Assembly: GCF_016031635.1 (NCBI RefSeq)
Contig: NZ_JACEGD010000022.1
Location: forward strand, 56,280 to 120,279
Length of the DNA stretch: 64,000 nucleotides
Direction: 5' to 3'
Source: Bradyrhizobium diversitatis
GTDB lineage: Bacteria; Pseudomonadota; Alphaproteobacteria; Rhizobiales; Xanthobacteraceae
Positions 18,223 to 27,603 of the stretch are shown here, one piece after another (the stretch's first letter is position 1; every line of letters begins with the position of its first letter). The notes below the pieces were generated by a model that had not been told where the DNA came from, searched no databases, and saw only the letters and a program-made list of their open reading frames with translations. Made by a program: the position numbers and the translations under genes.

Positions 18223-19893
18223 ATGAGTTCGCTTTCGGCCAGAATCCTGGACGTCTTCAACGAGCCGGGCTGCGCCAAAAACGCTGACAAGTCGGAGGCT
18301 GACCGCAAGAAGGGCTGCACCAAGCAACCTAAGCCGGGCAGCGCGGCCGGCGGCTGCGCCTTCGACGGCGCCAAGATCGCGCTGCAGCCCTTCACCGACG
18401 TGGCCCATCTGGTGCACGGACCCATCGCCTGTGAGGGCAATTCCTGGGACAACCGCGGTGCAGCTTCGTCCGGTGCCAGCATCTGGCGCACCGGCTTCAC
18501 CACTGACATGAACGAAACCGATATCGTGTTCGGCGGCGAGAAGCGACTTTACAAGGCCATCAGGGAGATCTTGGCGAAATACGATCCGGCGGCGATCTTT
18601 GTCTATCAGACCTGCATTCCGGCCATGATCGGCGACGATATCAATGCCGTCTGCAAGGCGGCTTCTCGGAAGTTCGGCAAGCCCGTGATTCCGGTCAATT
18701 CGCCAGGCTTCGTAGGGTCGAAAAACCTCGGCAACAAGCTTGCGGGCCAAGCATTGCTTGATCATGTTATCGGCACCGAAGAGCCGGACTACACCACGCC
18801 CTGCGACATTAACCTGATCGGCGAATACAATCTGTCGGGCGAATTGTGGCAAGTCAAGCCGCTGTTGGACGAGCTCGGCATCCGCATCCTCTCCTGCATT
18901 TCCGGAGATGGGAAATATCGTGAAGTTGCCTCATCGCATCGGGCGCGCGCCGCCATGCTGGTGTGTTCAAAGTCGATGATCAATGTGGCGCGCAAGATGC
19001 AAGAGCGCTACGCCATCCCGTTCTTCGAAGGCTCGTTCTACGGCATCCAGGACTCCAGCGACGCCCTGCGCAACATTGCACGCGTGTTGGTCGCGCGCGG
19101 GGCACCGGAAGACCTGATCGGCCGTACCGAGGTGGTCATAGCGCGGGAGGAGGCGCGCGCGTGGGCGAAAATCGGATCCTACAGGCCCCGCCTGGCCGGA
19201 AAGAGAGCACTCCTCATCACAGGTGGTGTGAAATCCTGGTCCGTGCTGGCCGCGTTGCAGGAGGCTGGCCTTGAGCTGGTCGGCACCAGCGTCAAAAAAT
19301 CCACAAAAGAAGACAAGGAGCGCATCAAGCAGCGGATGGGGCAGGATGCCCATATGATCGACGACATGGCGCCTCGCGACATCTACAAGATGCTGAAGGG
19401 CGCAAAAGCGGACATCATGCTCTCCGGTGGCAAGTCGCAATTTGTGGCGCTGAAGGCGGCGATGCCCTGGCTCGACATCAACCAGGAGCGCTCTCATGCC
19501 TATATGGGCTATTTGGGGATCGTGAATCTGGTCGCGGAGATCGACAAGGCGCTGTTCAACCCGATGTGGGAGCAGCTGCGCCGGCCGGCCCCATGGGACG
19601 GGATCGCAAAGCATGGCCACCCCAACCCCATGGTCCTTGCGCAGACGGATGGGCAGGCTGCCGAGCCCCCCGCGCTTTTAGAGGTGAGCCGCCGCGCAAA
19701 AAGGGTCTGTCTCTGCAACACGGTCGATCGCGGCACGATCGAGGATGCAATCCGCTTGCACGGTCTGACCAGCGTCGATTCTGTCAGACTGCACACCAAC
19801 GCGTTCGGCGGTTGCTGCAGGAGCCGGATCCAGGACATCCTGAGGGCGATGTCGGGCTCCCAGCCGCCTGCCATGCAGCAGGCCGCGGAATAG
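18223..19893 (+). CDS. nifE: FeMo-co scaffold protein NifE with C-terminal Cys-rich extension
   Basis: NifE forms the NifEN scaffold on which the NifB product is matured with Mo and homocitrate to FeMo-co. The first 490 residues are a normal NifE (GPIACEGNSWDNRG, QTCIPAMIGDD, AAMLVCSKSMINVARKM). At 556 residues it is some 70-80 longer than non-rhizobial NifE: residues about 490-545 form a BFD-like unit with CLC at 496-498 and GGCC at 529-532, resembling the [2Fe-2S] domain of bacterioferritin-associated ferredoxin. The expected fourth ligand position is Ser534, with Cys532 nearby instead. GAGGAGAG precedes the ATG. NifN follows after 9 bp. Confidence 0.98.
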   Translation: MSSLSARILDVFNEPGCAKNADKSEADRKKGCTKQPKPGSAAGGCAFDGAKIALQPFTDVAHLVHGPIACEGNSWDNRGAASSGASIWRTGFTTDMNETDIVFGGEKRLYKAIREILAKYDPAAIFVYQTCIPAMIGDDINAVCKAASRKFGKPVIPVNSPGFVGSKNLGNKLAGQALLDHVIGTEEPDYTTPCDINLIGEYNLSGELWQVKPLLDELGIRILSCISGDGKYREVASSHRARAAMLVCSKSMINVARKMQERYAIPFFEGSFYGIQDSSDALRNIARVLVARGAPEDLIGRTEVVIAREEARAWAKIGSYRPRLAGKRALLITGGVKSWSVLAALQEAGLELVGTSVKKSTKEDKERIKQRMGQDAHMIDDMAPRDIYKMLKGAKADIMLSGGKSQFVALKAAMPWLDINQERSHAYMGYLGIVNLVAEIDKALFNPMWEQLRRPAPWDGIAKHGHPNPMVLAQTDGQAAEPPALLEVSRRAKRVCLCNTVDRGTIEDAIRLHGLTSVDSVRLHTNAFGGCCRSRIQDILRAMSGSQPPAMQQAAE

Positions 19894-19902
19894 GACGGCG
19901 TC

Positions 19903-21306
19903 ATGGCTATCGTCAGCACGCCGAGCAAGGCCTGCACGGTCAACCCGCTAAAAATGAGCCAGCCCATCGGTGGCGCATTCGCGTTCATGGGCCTGCGTGG
20001 GGCGATGCCGGTTCTGCACGGCTCGCAAGGCTGCACTTCGTTTGGGCTCACGCTGTTCGTGCGGCATTTCAAGGAGCCGGTCCCGCTGCAGACCACCGCG
20101 ATGAGCGAGGTGACAACCGTGCTCGGCGGGTATGAAAATATCGAGCAAGCCATCCTCAACATCCACAATCGAACCAAGCCGGAGATCATCGGGATCTGCT
20201 CGACCGGGGTCACGGAAACGAACGGCGACGATATCGACGGCACCATCAAGCTGATCCGCAAGAAGCATCCGCAACTTGCCACATTTCCCCTGGTCCATGT
20301 CTCGACGCCCGATTTCAAGGATGCGTTTCAGGACGGTTGGGAAAAGACCGTGGCGCGCATCGTCGAGATGCTGGTGAGGGCGCCGACCAGCGAGGTAGAG
20401 CGCGATCCGGCGCGAGTGAATGTCCTTCCCGGATGTCACCTGACGCCCGCCGACCTCGATGAGATCAGGACGATTCTGGAGGATTTCGGACTAAAGCCAA
20501 GCTTTCTGCCTGACCTTGCGGGATCGCTGGACGGGCATATCCCTGAGGAGTTTACGTCAACGACCATCGGCGGCATCGGCATTGAGGAAATTGCCAGCAT
20601 GGGCCAGTCCGGCTGGACCATTGCCATCGGTGCGCAGATGCGGCGGGCGGCAGAGGCCATGCAGACCAGGACCGGGGTGCCGTTTCGCCTGTTCGAGCGA
20701 TTGTGCGGCCTCCTCCCCAGCGATGAATTCATCGCTTTCTTGAGTGAGATCAGCGGCCGCCCTGTGCCACCAAAATACCGGCGCCAGCGCGGGCAGCTCG
20801 CCGATGCGATGCTCGACGCCCATTTCCAGATCGGCGGCCGTAAGCTCGCGATCGGTGCAGAGCCTGACCTCCTGTTCGACCTGTCCAGCATGCTGCACGA
20901 CATGGGCGCGCAGGTCATGGCGGCTGTGACGACCACGCCCTCGCCGGTGCTGGAGCGGATAAGGACCGACGAGGTGCTGATCGGCGATCTCGAGGATCTG
21001 GAAGAGCGAGCTCGGAGACAGAATTGCGATCTGCTGATCACGCATTCGCATGGCCGCCAACCGGCGGAACGGCTGAAGATCCCGTTTCATCGCGCGGGAT
21101 TTCCGATGTTCGACCGGATTGGCGCAGGACACCAGCTGTCCGTTGGGTATCGCGGCACGCGCGATCTGATCTTCCAGATCACCAACCTTCTCATCGCCGA
21201 TCGCGAGGAAAATCATCAGCCCTGCCCCGACAGCTGGCGGACCTCAACACCGCCTCTCAAGTCCGGACGCAGCTACACCGACGCATCAGAGAGGTCGATT
21301 GCATGA
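19903..21306 (+). CDS. nifN: FeMo-co scaffold protein NifN
   Basis: A 467-residue NifN, partner of NifE and homologue of NifK. Its N-terminus has the KACTVNPLKMSQPIGGAFAF and GSQGCTSFG blocks with cluster-binding cysteines, and GICSTGVTETNGDD later. It assembles with NifE as a heterotetramer. The stop codon overlaps the nifX start (ATGA), so the two are translationally coupled. Confidence 0.98.
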   Translation: MAIVSTPSKACTVNPLKMSQPIGGAFAFMGLRGAMPVLHGSQGCTSFGLTLFVRHFKEPVPLQTTAMSEVTTVLGGYENIEQAILNIHNRTKPEIIGICSTGVTETNGDDIDGTIKLIRKKHPQLATFPLVHVSTPDFKDAFQDGWEKTVARIVEMLVRAPTSEVERDPARVNVLPGCHLTPADLDEIRTILEDFGLKPSFLPDLAGSLDGHIPEEFTSTTIGGIGIEEIASMGQSGWTIAIGAQMRRAAEAMQTRTGVPFRLFERLCGLLPSDEFIAFLSEISGRPVPPKYRRQRGQLADAMLDAHFQIGGRKLAIGAEPDLLFDLSSMLHDMGAQVMAAVTTTPSPVLERIRTDEVLIGDLEDLEERARRQNCDLLITHSHGRQPAERLKIPFHRAGFPMFDRIGAGHQLSVGYRGTRDLIFQITNLLIADREENHQPCPDSWRTSTPPLKSGRSYTDASERSIA

Positions 21307-21698
21307 AGGTCGCGTTCGCTACCCAGGACTTGAGGCGCGTCGATGCGCATTTCGGCTGGGCCAAGAACATTGTGATCTATGACGTCGGGCCGGACGGTCA
21401 CGTCTTTCTGAAGGCGGTGCAGTTCGACGGCGACCTCAAGGAAGACGGCAACGAGGATAAGCTCGCGCCCAAGATCGAGGCGATCAAGGATTGCGCCATC
21501 CTCTATGTAATTGCGATCGGCGGCTCCGGGGCGGCGCGGGTGGTGGCGAATAAAATCCACCCCATCAAGGTGGATAAGCCGGAGAACATCCTCGATCTGC
21601 TGGGGAAGCTCCAACGGATGCTGAAGGGCACGCCGCCCCCCTGGATCCGCAAGGCCCTGGCGAAGGCCAAGGAGCGCACGTTCGATTTCGAGGAATGA
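21303..21698 (+). CDS. nifX: FeMo-co carrier protein NifX
   Basis: A 131-residue NifX, which binds the NifB cofactor precursor and shuttles it to NifEN. It begins MKVAFATQDLRRVDAHFGWA, the standard family opening with the conserved HFG, and ends in the KALAKAKERTFDFEE tail. The frame is open further upstream but the ATG at 21303, overlapping the nifN stop, is the correct start. A DUF269 partner follows 6 bp later. Confidence 0.97.
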   Translation: MKVAFATQDLRRVDAHFGWAKNIVIYDVGPDGHVFLKAVQFDGDLKEDGNEDKLAPKIEAIKDCAILYVIAIGGSGAARVVANKIHPIKVDKPENILDLLGKLQRMLKGTPPPWIRKALAKAKERTFDFEE

Positions 21699-21704
21699 GA
21701 TCAC

Positions 21705-22175
21705 ATGCCTGAGGCCGCAGAAGCGAGGCAACCCGATACTGCTCTTGATGCGCCGTTCGTCAAGCAGCTGGTCAAGATCTGGCGCGCTGAGGACAGCCAT
21801 GGGGCTTGGGAGGGCAAGAGCGATCTCGACTTGCTCGAGCCCTATATCTTGGACAAGGAGAAGCGGCACGCGCTGCCGATCGTGGGCGATCCAGATCCGG
21901 ACACGGTATGGCGCCTGGAGTTGTTCTTCAATGCGGTCGCGCTCTCGATCGAGAAGGCGACCGGGGTGATGATCCAGCCGTTACTGAAGATGCATCATGA
22001 AGGCTTTGGCCGCATGGTGCTGATCGGAGGCCGCTTGATCGCAGTTAACAAGCAGCTGCGCGATGTGCATCGCTTTGGGTTCGAAAATCTTGCGAAGCTC
22101 GCCGCCGAGGGCGACAAATATGTCGCAGACGGGATCGGGATGATCCAGAAGTTTCCGGACGCGGCGAACTATTAA
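21705..22175 (+). CDS. NifX-associated nitrogen fixation protein (DUF269)
   Basis: A 156-residue protein of the NifX-associated (DUF269) family, found next to nifX in nearly all rhizobial and many other nif clusters. Recognisable blocks are QLVKIWRAEDSHGAWEGKS at about 24-42, VGDPDPDTVWRLELFFNAVA and GFGRMVLIGGRLIAVNKQLR. It is cytoplasmic, without metal motifs. Its biochemical role is not established; conservation of position points to FeMo-co traffic with NifX. Confidence 0.95.
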   Translation: MPEAAEARQPDTALDAPFVKQLVKIWRAEDSHGAWEGKSDLDLLEPYILDKEKRHALPIVGDPDPDTVWRLELFFNAVALSIEKATGVMIQPLLKMHHEGFGRMVLIGGRLIAVNKQLRDVHRFGFENLAKLAAEGDKYVADGIGMIQKFPDAANY

Positions 22176-22185
22176 GGGCGGGAAC

Positions 22186-22386
22186 ATGAACGAGCTTGAA
22201 AGGCTGAAGGCAGACATCAAGAAGCTGTCAGCCAAGGCGACACAGGCCAAGATGGACCTGCACGACCTGTCAGAGGAACTGCCGCTCAACTGGCGCTCGA
22301 TCATGGTGGTGGCGCAAAGAGCACATGAGGCATTTGCCGAGCTCGAGAAAAAGCGCGAGGATCTCAAGGCGCAGGAAAGGGCCTAA
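22186..22386 (+). CDS. CCE_0567-type small nif protein (DUF683)
   Basis: A 66-residue, almost wholly helical protein (ELERLKADIKKLSAKATQAK, then MDLHDLSEELP and a second helix). This is the small coiled-hairpin family found between the nifX-associated gene and the nif ferredoxin. Homologues from cyanobacteria have been studied as small metal-binding nif-linked proteins. It starts 10 bp after the preceding stop with GGGCGGG upstream. Its role is unknown. Confidence 0.9.
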   Translation: MNELERLKADIKKLSAKATQAKMDLHDLSEELPLNWRSIMVVAQRAHEAFAELEKKREDLKAQERA

Positions 22387-22398
22387 GGGTATACAAGC

Positions 22399-22698
22399 AT
22401 GTCATTTGCAACGCGCGACGGCCGCGGCTGGATGCCCGATTATCTCGTCTCGATCGATTCCGGAAAATGCATCGGATGCGGACGCTGCTTCAAGGTCTGT
22501 GGTCGCCATGTCATGATATTGAAAGGGATCAACGAGGAGGGCGATCTTGTCGAGCTTGACAGCGACGAGGACGATGAGATCGAAAAGAAAATCATGGTGA
22601 TGAATGATGAGGGTGCCTGTATCGGCTGCGGCGCCTGCGCCCGGGTCTGTCCGACCAGCTGCCAGACTCACGCGGCCGCCGCGACAGCAGGGGCTTGA
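22399..22698 (+). CDS. fdxB: Ferredoxin III, nif-specific
   Basis: A 99-residue 2[4Fe-4S] ferredoxin of the FdxB (ferredoxin III) type. The first motif is CIGCGRCFKVC at 28-38 and the second CIGCGACARVCP near the C-terminus, separated by an acidic stretch of about 35 residues (ELDSDEDDEIEKK) that distinguishes this group from FdxN. It probably donates electrons to cofactor assembly or nitrogenase. It is the last gene of the operon started at nifD. Confidence 0.95.
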   Translation: MSFATRDGRGWMPDYLVSIDSGKCIGCGRCFKVCGRHVMILKGINEEGDLVELDSDEDDEIEKKIMVMNDEGACIGCGACARVCPTSCQTHAAAATAGA

Positions 22699-23204
22699 CG
22701 GCCGGCTTCGTTCGTCTGTGGAGGACAAGGACGGACGCTCGGTGCGGAGCCGTGGTCGAAAGAATTTCGGCGGCTGCAAATTCATGCTGCGTGTTCGGTG
22801 GCGCAATTTGGCGAAAGCCGCGGACAGTAGCTAGGCCCGCTTCGATGAGCATCCGAACACACGAACATGCCCGTCTCCCTTGACGGAGACCTGATGACGA
22901 TGTCCGGTCCGTAAAGGTACGCTCACTTCATGTTGGAGCGATCAATGGACGGGCGAGAAGACTGGCCAGGACTTGCCCCAAGGAAGGGTTTGCTAAGCGC
23001 ATGCGACAATGGATGGTATCTCCGTGCGCGGCGTGGATGGCATCACCGCCGTGGTCCTCGTGCCGCCGCATTTAGGAGCGGGACCACTCGATGCTCGACT
23101 GAAGCTCGCGGTGGCCTGGCGACGGCGGAGTCCTTGCGCAGCTCGCGCTCAGAACTCGGCAACTGCCTCTGGCGTGGTACTCGCGGCAGAATCCACCAAC
23201 GGAC
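22699..23204. other. No gene recognised
   Basis: About 500 bp between the end of the nifD operon and the converging porin gene. Short frames only, none with a ribosome-binding site and recognisable product; no clear terminator is seen either. Confidence 0.4.
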
Positions 23205-24764
23205 TTAGAAGAATACTGATGTCGACACCAAGACGTTCAGGGCATGTCCGGTTTGGCGTGTGTAGGTAATGGCTGTCGGATTATTGATGTATAGCAGGCC
23301 CAGGGTTGCATAAACCCCTGGCGCCAGCCGTGCGGTGTATCTTCCCCGGATCGCAGTGCTATCGCGATGGACGAGATCGCCTTTAGCCAAGGCGGCATCG
23401 ACTGCAAAATGGCTCCAAGCGATGTTGGTGGCAGCAATGGCAATCTGATCACCTGGCCGGCTGCTAAATAGTCCTTTCGCATAAAGACGAACTTCGAGAT
23501 AGTGGCTGACCTTGTTGACGTCAGACGGAGCGTACATGGCGGAGAACCCACCATAGATCCCCCGAGCTGGCGAGCCCTCGGCATCAGATTGCCAAAACTG
23601 CCTGTCCACGGCCACGTAATAGGCGCTGTTTGCGTTAGCTCTCGGCTGGATCGGATATGCCAAGTGCGGATAGCGGCTGTCGTTGAAACCGATTCCGGCC
23701 CGCAACCAGGTCTCGGGTGATCCCACAGCCGCCTTGTTCTTGTATCCAAATTCATCAAGCAGCAAAATGCCGGCATTGGCCGTGCGCCAGTTCAAGCCGG
23801 TGGGATTTTCGCTCATGTGCGCCAATTGTCCATCCGGACTGACCGAGCGCTGGATCGAAATCTTGTTGTAGAGGCGGTCGTCAAGATTGTACCTCACGTT
23901 GAGAGCCGGCGTCGGCGCGGAATTGTTGCTCATTCCAGCTTGGGATAAAATGACCGGCGTCGGCCCGAACGGATTCATTCCCAAGAATTCGTCATGATTT
24001 CCGAGGTAACCCATCTTGAGTTCGAGCGTCCTGTCGAAGAACGTCTGGTAATAGGCAATTGTATTGATTCCCACCCGATCTGGCCCGGCAGGCTTCCGCG
24101 TCCAATATTGTTGCTCGACCCCCATGGTTATCTGACCATCAGGAATTCCAAATCGGCCAAGATCGTAGGTCACGATCATGGAATTTACGGTACCGAATGT
24201 CGGACTCTCGCCAATATACCGCTGATTGAAGATGGTGCTCTTGGCTGCATTCGGCATTCGGTTGTCGATCAAGCTGTTTTGCGTCCAGCCCACATAGCCG
24301 ATCCCGAGATTCGCCAGCGCAGACCTAACTCCACCCTTATCCTGATTGATCGTATCCGCAGGCCCGGGTATATTGAGCCAAATGCCTTTCTCACGCAGGT
24401 GATCGAATTTCGCGAACGGGTCGACCTTCTCTCGGCGCTTAGTCTCAGCAACTTTGTCCGGACGATCGTGCCGCGAATCTGGGGTATTGGTCGCTCGTGC
24501 CGGCGCCGAGGGGGCGGCGAGAGGCGCCGTGCGGTTGATCCGACGGCTTCGGATGCTGATGATCGCGCCGCTCTGCTTTTGAATTGCTGGTCCAGGAGCC
24601 TCATCCGGCGCCTCGCTCCTGGTGTCTGATATTTTCTCTGCCCCTGCGAAGGCCGAGCTGCAGACGAGACTCGCCGCACAGACGGCGGTGGCAAGCCCGG
24701 TTTTCGAGATAATTGATCGAGTGCTAAAGACCGGAACCGCAGCCGAGCGAGTGCGAACCGTCAT
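23205..24764 (-). CDS. OprB-type outer-membrane porin
   Basis: About 519 residues from the ATG at 24764; the frame is open 57 codons further upstream and the start is uncertain because neither choice has a strong ribosome-binding site. Near the N-terminus a signal-peptide-like run ISKTGLATAVCAASLVCSSA precedes FAGAEK. The mature part has the OprB/carbohydrate-porin layout: GIWLNIPG opening region, many alternating beta strands, FFDRTLELKMGYLG, a segment like VRYNLDDRLYNKISIQRS, and a terminal aromatic residue (STSVFF). It should form a trimeric beta barrel for uptake of sugars or organic acids. Symbiotic regulation is not evident from the sequence. Confidence 0.85.
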   Translation of the reverse strand: MTVRTRSAAVPVFSTRSIISKTGLATAVCAASLVCSSAFAGAEKISDTRSEAPDEAPGPAIQKQSGAIISIRSRRINRTAPLAAPSAPARATNTPDSRHDRPDKVAETKRREKVDPFAKFDHLREKGIWLNIPGPADTINQDKGGVRSALANLGIGYVGWTQNSLIDNRMPNAAKSTIFNQRYIGESPTFGTVNSMIVTYDLGRFGIPDGQITMGVEQQYWTRKPAGPDRVGINTIAYYQTFFDRTLELKMGYLGNHDEFLGMNPFGPTPVILSQAGMSNNSAPTPALNVRYNLDDRLYNKISIQRSVSPDGQLAHMSENPTGLNWRTANAGILLLDEFGYKNKAAVGSPETWLRAGIGFNDSRYPHLAYPIQPRANANSAYYVAVDRQFWQSDAEGSPARGIYGGFSAMYAPSDVNKVSHYLEVRLYAKGLFSSRPGDQIAIAATNIAWSHFAVDAALAKGDLVHRDSTAIRGRYTARLAPGVYATLGLLYINNPTAITYTRQTGHALNVLVSTSVFF

Positions 24765-25067
24765 CGCCACGCGCGCATGCGACCCGAGTTTCCCCTCCTT
24801 GTTGCTGGCCTTGATAGATTGTGCGCCGACCAGATTGGCTCGTAGCTCACTCGCAACGCCCGGAAGGTGCTGCGTCAGAAAGCGCGATATGGACTTCCAT
24901 GAGCAAGGGGAGATCGCGGTCGGAGAAGAGATCATCGCTGCAGGCGCCGGGAAAGGACATTGTTCAATACCGGCATCGGTCTACGCCCGTTGACGCTGCT
25001 AGAGCGAACGAGCAGTAGAGTCTGCGCCGGCGGGATCTTTGACTCTATGGTGAAAGTCTTAGGCGAC

Positions 25068-25985
25068 TTACGCGGACGGCTCTTTGCCGGCCTTTATGCG
25101 CATCGAGCTCAATCGACCATCGGTGCTGACGGGCACCTCGCCAGCGACGGTGGCACGGCGAACGACACGACGCTGGTCGCCGTAATCCCTGACCGCATAA
25201 TGTTGCGTGGCGCGGTTGTCCCAAATCGCCACATCGCCCACCTTCCAACTCCACCGCACGGTGTTTTCGGGCGCGGTGATATGGGACTGGAAAAGGGTGA
25301 ATAGCTTCTGGCCGTCGTATTTCGGGATGCCAACCAAGCGTTGCACCACGTCGCCGAGCACCAGCGCGCGTTCTCCAGTTTCGGGATGGACACGCACGAC
25401 GGGATGCTCGGTCTCATAGACCGTCCTGGCGAACACCTCGTCGAGATGCTTTTTGTCGGCCTCGCTGTTGGCCATGACGGAGTAGTCGAACGCATTGCTG
25501 TGAACCGCCCAGAGTTCGTCGGCAAGCCGTTGCAGCGGCGCGGAGAGGTCCAGATAGGCGGCCGCGGTGTTTGACCAGATCGTATCGCCGCCAAATTGTG
25601 GGATCACAACGCCTCGCAGGACCGCGATTTTAGGATAAGCCTCGAAGAAGGTCCCGTCGCTGTGCCAGAGGTCGGCTCGGCGAGGGGGGCGCGCGGAATC
25701 AAGCTCGATCATCGATACCGTTCCCTCGATGGCACCGAGTATCGGATACGCCATAAGCGTTCCGAAACGAAGGGCAAGGCGCTCCTGCTCTGCGTTGTCG
25801 AGATGGCCCTGATCGCGAAAGAAGAGAACCTTGTGCTCGAGCAGCAGGCTGTTGATCGCGGTAATCGTCTCCGCCGGCAAATCGCCCGACAGCTTGATGT
25901 TCCTGATTTCAGCGCCGATCCGCGCCGCGCGCTTTGCGATGTCGGCTTGCGGAATGATACTGTTGATCGAGGATATCTTGGTCAT
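25068..25985 (-). CDS. TauD/TfdA-family 2-oxoglutarate Fe(II) dioxygenase
   Basis: A 305-residue protein starting MTKISSIN; a GGAG about ten bases upstream supports this start over the longer open frame. The iron triad is His108-x-Asp110 (LWHSDGTFFE) and His262 (NRATQHYAV), and Arg276 of DQRRVVRR is placed to bind 2-oxoglutarate. Family members hydroxylate taurine, sulfonates, aryloxyacids or similar small acids with release of a leaving group. The substrate cannot be told. It stands downstream of nothing on its own strand and converges on no operon; the neighbouring porin, also minus-strand, could import its substrate. Confidence 0.92.
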   Translation of the reverse strand: MTKISSINSIIPQADIAKRAARIGAEIRNIKLSGDLPAETITAINSLLLEHKVLFFRDQGHLDNAEQERLALRFGTLMAYPILGAIEGTVSMIELDSARPPRRADLWHSDGTFFEAYPKIAVLRGVVIPQFGGDTIWSNTAAAYLDLSAPLQRLADELWAVHSNAFDYSVMANSEADKKHLDEVFARTVYETEHPVVRVHPETGERALVLGDVVQRLVGIPKYDGQKLFTLFQSHITAPENTVRWSWKVGDVAIWDNRATQHYAVRDYGDQRRVVRRATVAGEVPVSTDGRLSSMRIKAGKEPSA

Positions 25986-26804
25986 GCTGTCATTCTCCTG
26001 AAAACGCATCTGTTCGCAAAACCAACCTTTTGGGCTGGGACGCGAATGAGTAAGTCGCAGAATCGGACGGCACATGCAGCGTTATCAATTGCCGCTGCGA
26101 ATGGACCCGTTGCTGCGCGTTTCACGCGATAACAACGAGACCACGATTGACCTGCACGACGTCTCATTTTCTAATTTTCCGGCCGTTTGACATGCCCAGT
26201 CACCTCAGACAATTACAAAGACTGGTAGTTGACCTAGGCCTATTCACGTTCATGCGAGATTGACGAGGGGATGCTGCCCGTCAGACCCCTTGTATCCCCA
26301 TGGGGCATGTCTCAGCAGCCGTGGCAGTAGAAGAGCTGAGGATCTAATCTATTGCGTCGCCGCTGGCGTTTGACGATGTGCGATTGGCGCAAGTAGCGAT
26401 ACAGTGCGCCATTTTCAGCGAATATGGTCGTCGCTACGTGCGTGTGGAGCGAGTACCACGAGCAAGCGTTACTGATACCAGGGTGTATCTCGATTCCGTG
26501 CCGTTCCTTGGTGAGAAGGTCAAATGCATGTAGCGGTGAGCCGGATCATGCAGACGCCGCACAAAGAATGGCAGATCCAGCTTTTGATGGTTCGGATGTC
26601 TTTCTGGCCCCGGCCGTTGGATGATGTTCAACACCAGCCAAAGCGACGTCGGTTCGGAGCGTAATGGGTGCGACTTGCGACAATGCCGGTTGTTGGCACG
26701 CCACAACCAGCCGCTTGTGCGAGCGAAATCGAATTGCGATGTGGTTTCTATTGGGTGGCGACGTGGCCCATACCGCCGCTCGCGAACGACGCCCGACACA
26801 CCTG
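25986..26804. other. Gene-poor stretch
   Basis: No coding region is supported. Frames here are short and overlap on both strands without start signals or known motifs. Confidence 0.4.
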
Positions 26805-26845
26805 AGAATAAAAAGGCCCGCACGGCGGAGCCCCGTGCGGGCCTT
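26805..26845 (-). terminator. Strong rho-independent terminator
   Basis: Perfect 13-bp stem AAGGCCCGCACGG (26813-26825) with CCGTGCGGGCCTT (26833-26845), then on the minus strand a T-run TTTTTATT. It would terminate the minus-strand unit of the 96-residue ORF at 27026-27316, about 180 bp away. Confidence 0.85.
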
Positions 26846-27025
26846 CCTGGAATCGGTCAATCTGGTTACCTCCGCCAGTCTGGACCGATCCAAGCTCGCT
26901 GGGACGAAAGGCCTGCAAAGCTGGACTTCATCAGGCGGTGCAGCAGGTCTGCATCTTCCTGTCCCCGAGACCGAGAGGCTAGCTGGGGACGGGCGGCGAT
27001 TTAGCTGGCCGCCTGACAACGCGCT

Positions 27026-27316
27026 TTAGAGTATGAGATGGAGCGGATGAATTGGCTCCCATGAGAGGAATGGATCGGTGAGGCGGCTGAGAATGGACCA
27101 CGCCAGCTTCGCAAATGGGGTGCGCTGGCGACTCTCGCTGTTCGGTTCTTGGCTGAATAGTCCAATGACCGTGTCTCGCTCGTGATGGGACGTCGAATTC
27201 AAACTGCCGTGAGCTTCGAAATCGCGCTGCCTTGTGGCCGCACCTTCGTGTCGAGCGATTAGGAGAAGCGTCTCGACCTCCAGCGGCTTGACGGCGTCAT
27301 GCTTGGCTCCAGTCAT
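27026..27316 (-). CDS. Small unknown protein behind a sigma-54 promoter
   Basis: A 96-residue protein starting MTGAKHDAVKPLEVETLLLI. The start has AAGGA eight bases upstream and lies 55 bp after a sigma-54 promoter, so a transcribed symbiotic gene is likely. The middle is basic and polar (HEGAATRQRDFEAHG), the end is hydrophobic and aromatic (LAWSILSRLTDPFLSWEPIH). No signal peptide and no family I recognise. The promoter is identical over 18 bp with that of the gene at 33573-34163, which suggests co-regulation with the nif genes. Confidence 0.55.
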   Translation of the reverse strand: MTGAKHDAVKPLEVETLLLIARHEGAATRQRDFEAHGSLNSTSHHERDTVIGLFSQEPNSESRQRTPFAKLAWSILSRLTDPFLSWEPIHPLHLIL

Positions 27317-27370
27317 GAGAATGATCCTTCTAGCTAAGACAATGCCTCCGTTTCGGTGGCGCGATACGCG

Positions 27371-27388
27371 ATGCAAATTGCTTGCCGA
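27371..27388 (-). promoter_or_regulatory. Sigma-54 promoter of the 96-residue ORF
   Basis: On the minus strand TCGGCAAGCAATTTGCAT: GG and GC exactly 10 bp apart, a good -12 (TTGCA) and a -24 with two changes (CGGCAAG). The same 18 bases recur at 34218-34235 before another minus-strand gene. Confidence 0.75.
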
Positions 27389-27546
27389 ATGAAAAGTGGT
27401 GCTCGACCGGCGAAGGCAAAAATGCCGCGCGGGGTATCGCAACGCCTCGTAAGCCCTCCGTCAGGAGCCCTTCAGTCTACCCTGCGGTAGCCGAGGCGGG
27501 AATGAGAAGCCTACGCATTGTGACATGCGAGGAGAATTTGCACGGT

Positions 27547-27603
27547 CGCCTCTTGTCTGAGAGGGTTGAGGACTTTCAGACTCTGACCCTCAGACAAGAG
27601 GCG
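27547..27603. repeat. Long inverted repeat
   Basis: CGCCTCTTGTCTGAG (left arm) recurs inverted as CTCAGACAAGAGGCG, with GGGT/ACCC extending the pairing after a 2-base bulge; the loop is about 20 bases. No T-run follows, so it is not a typical terminator. It may be an operator, an RNA hairpin or a small mobile repeat. Confidence 0.75.
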
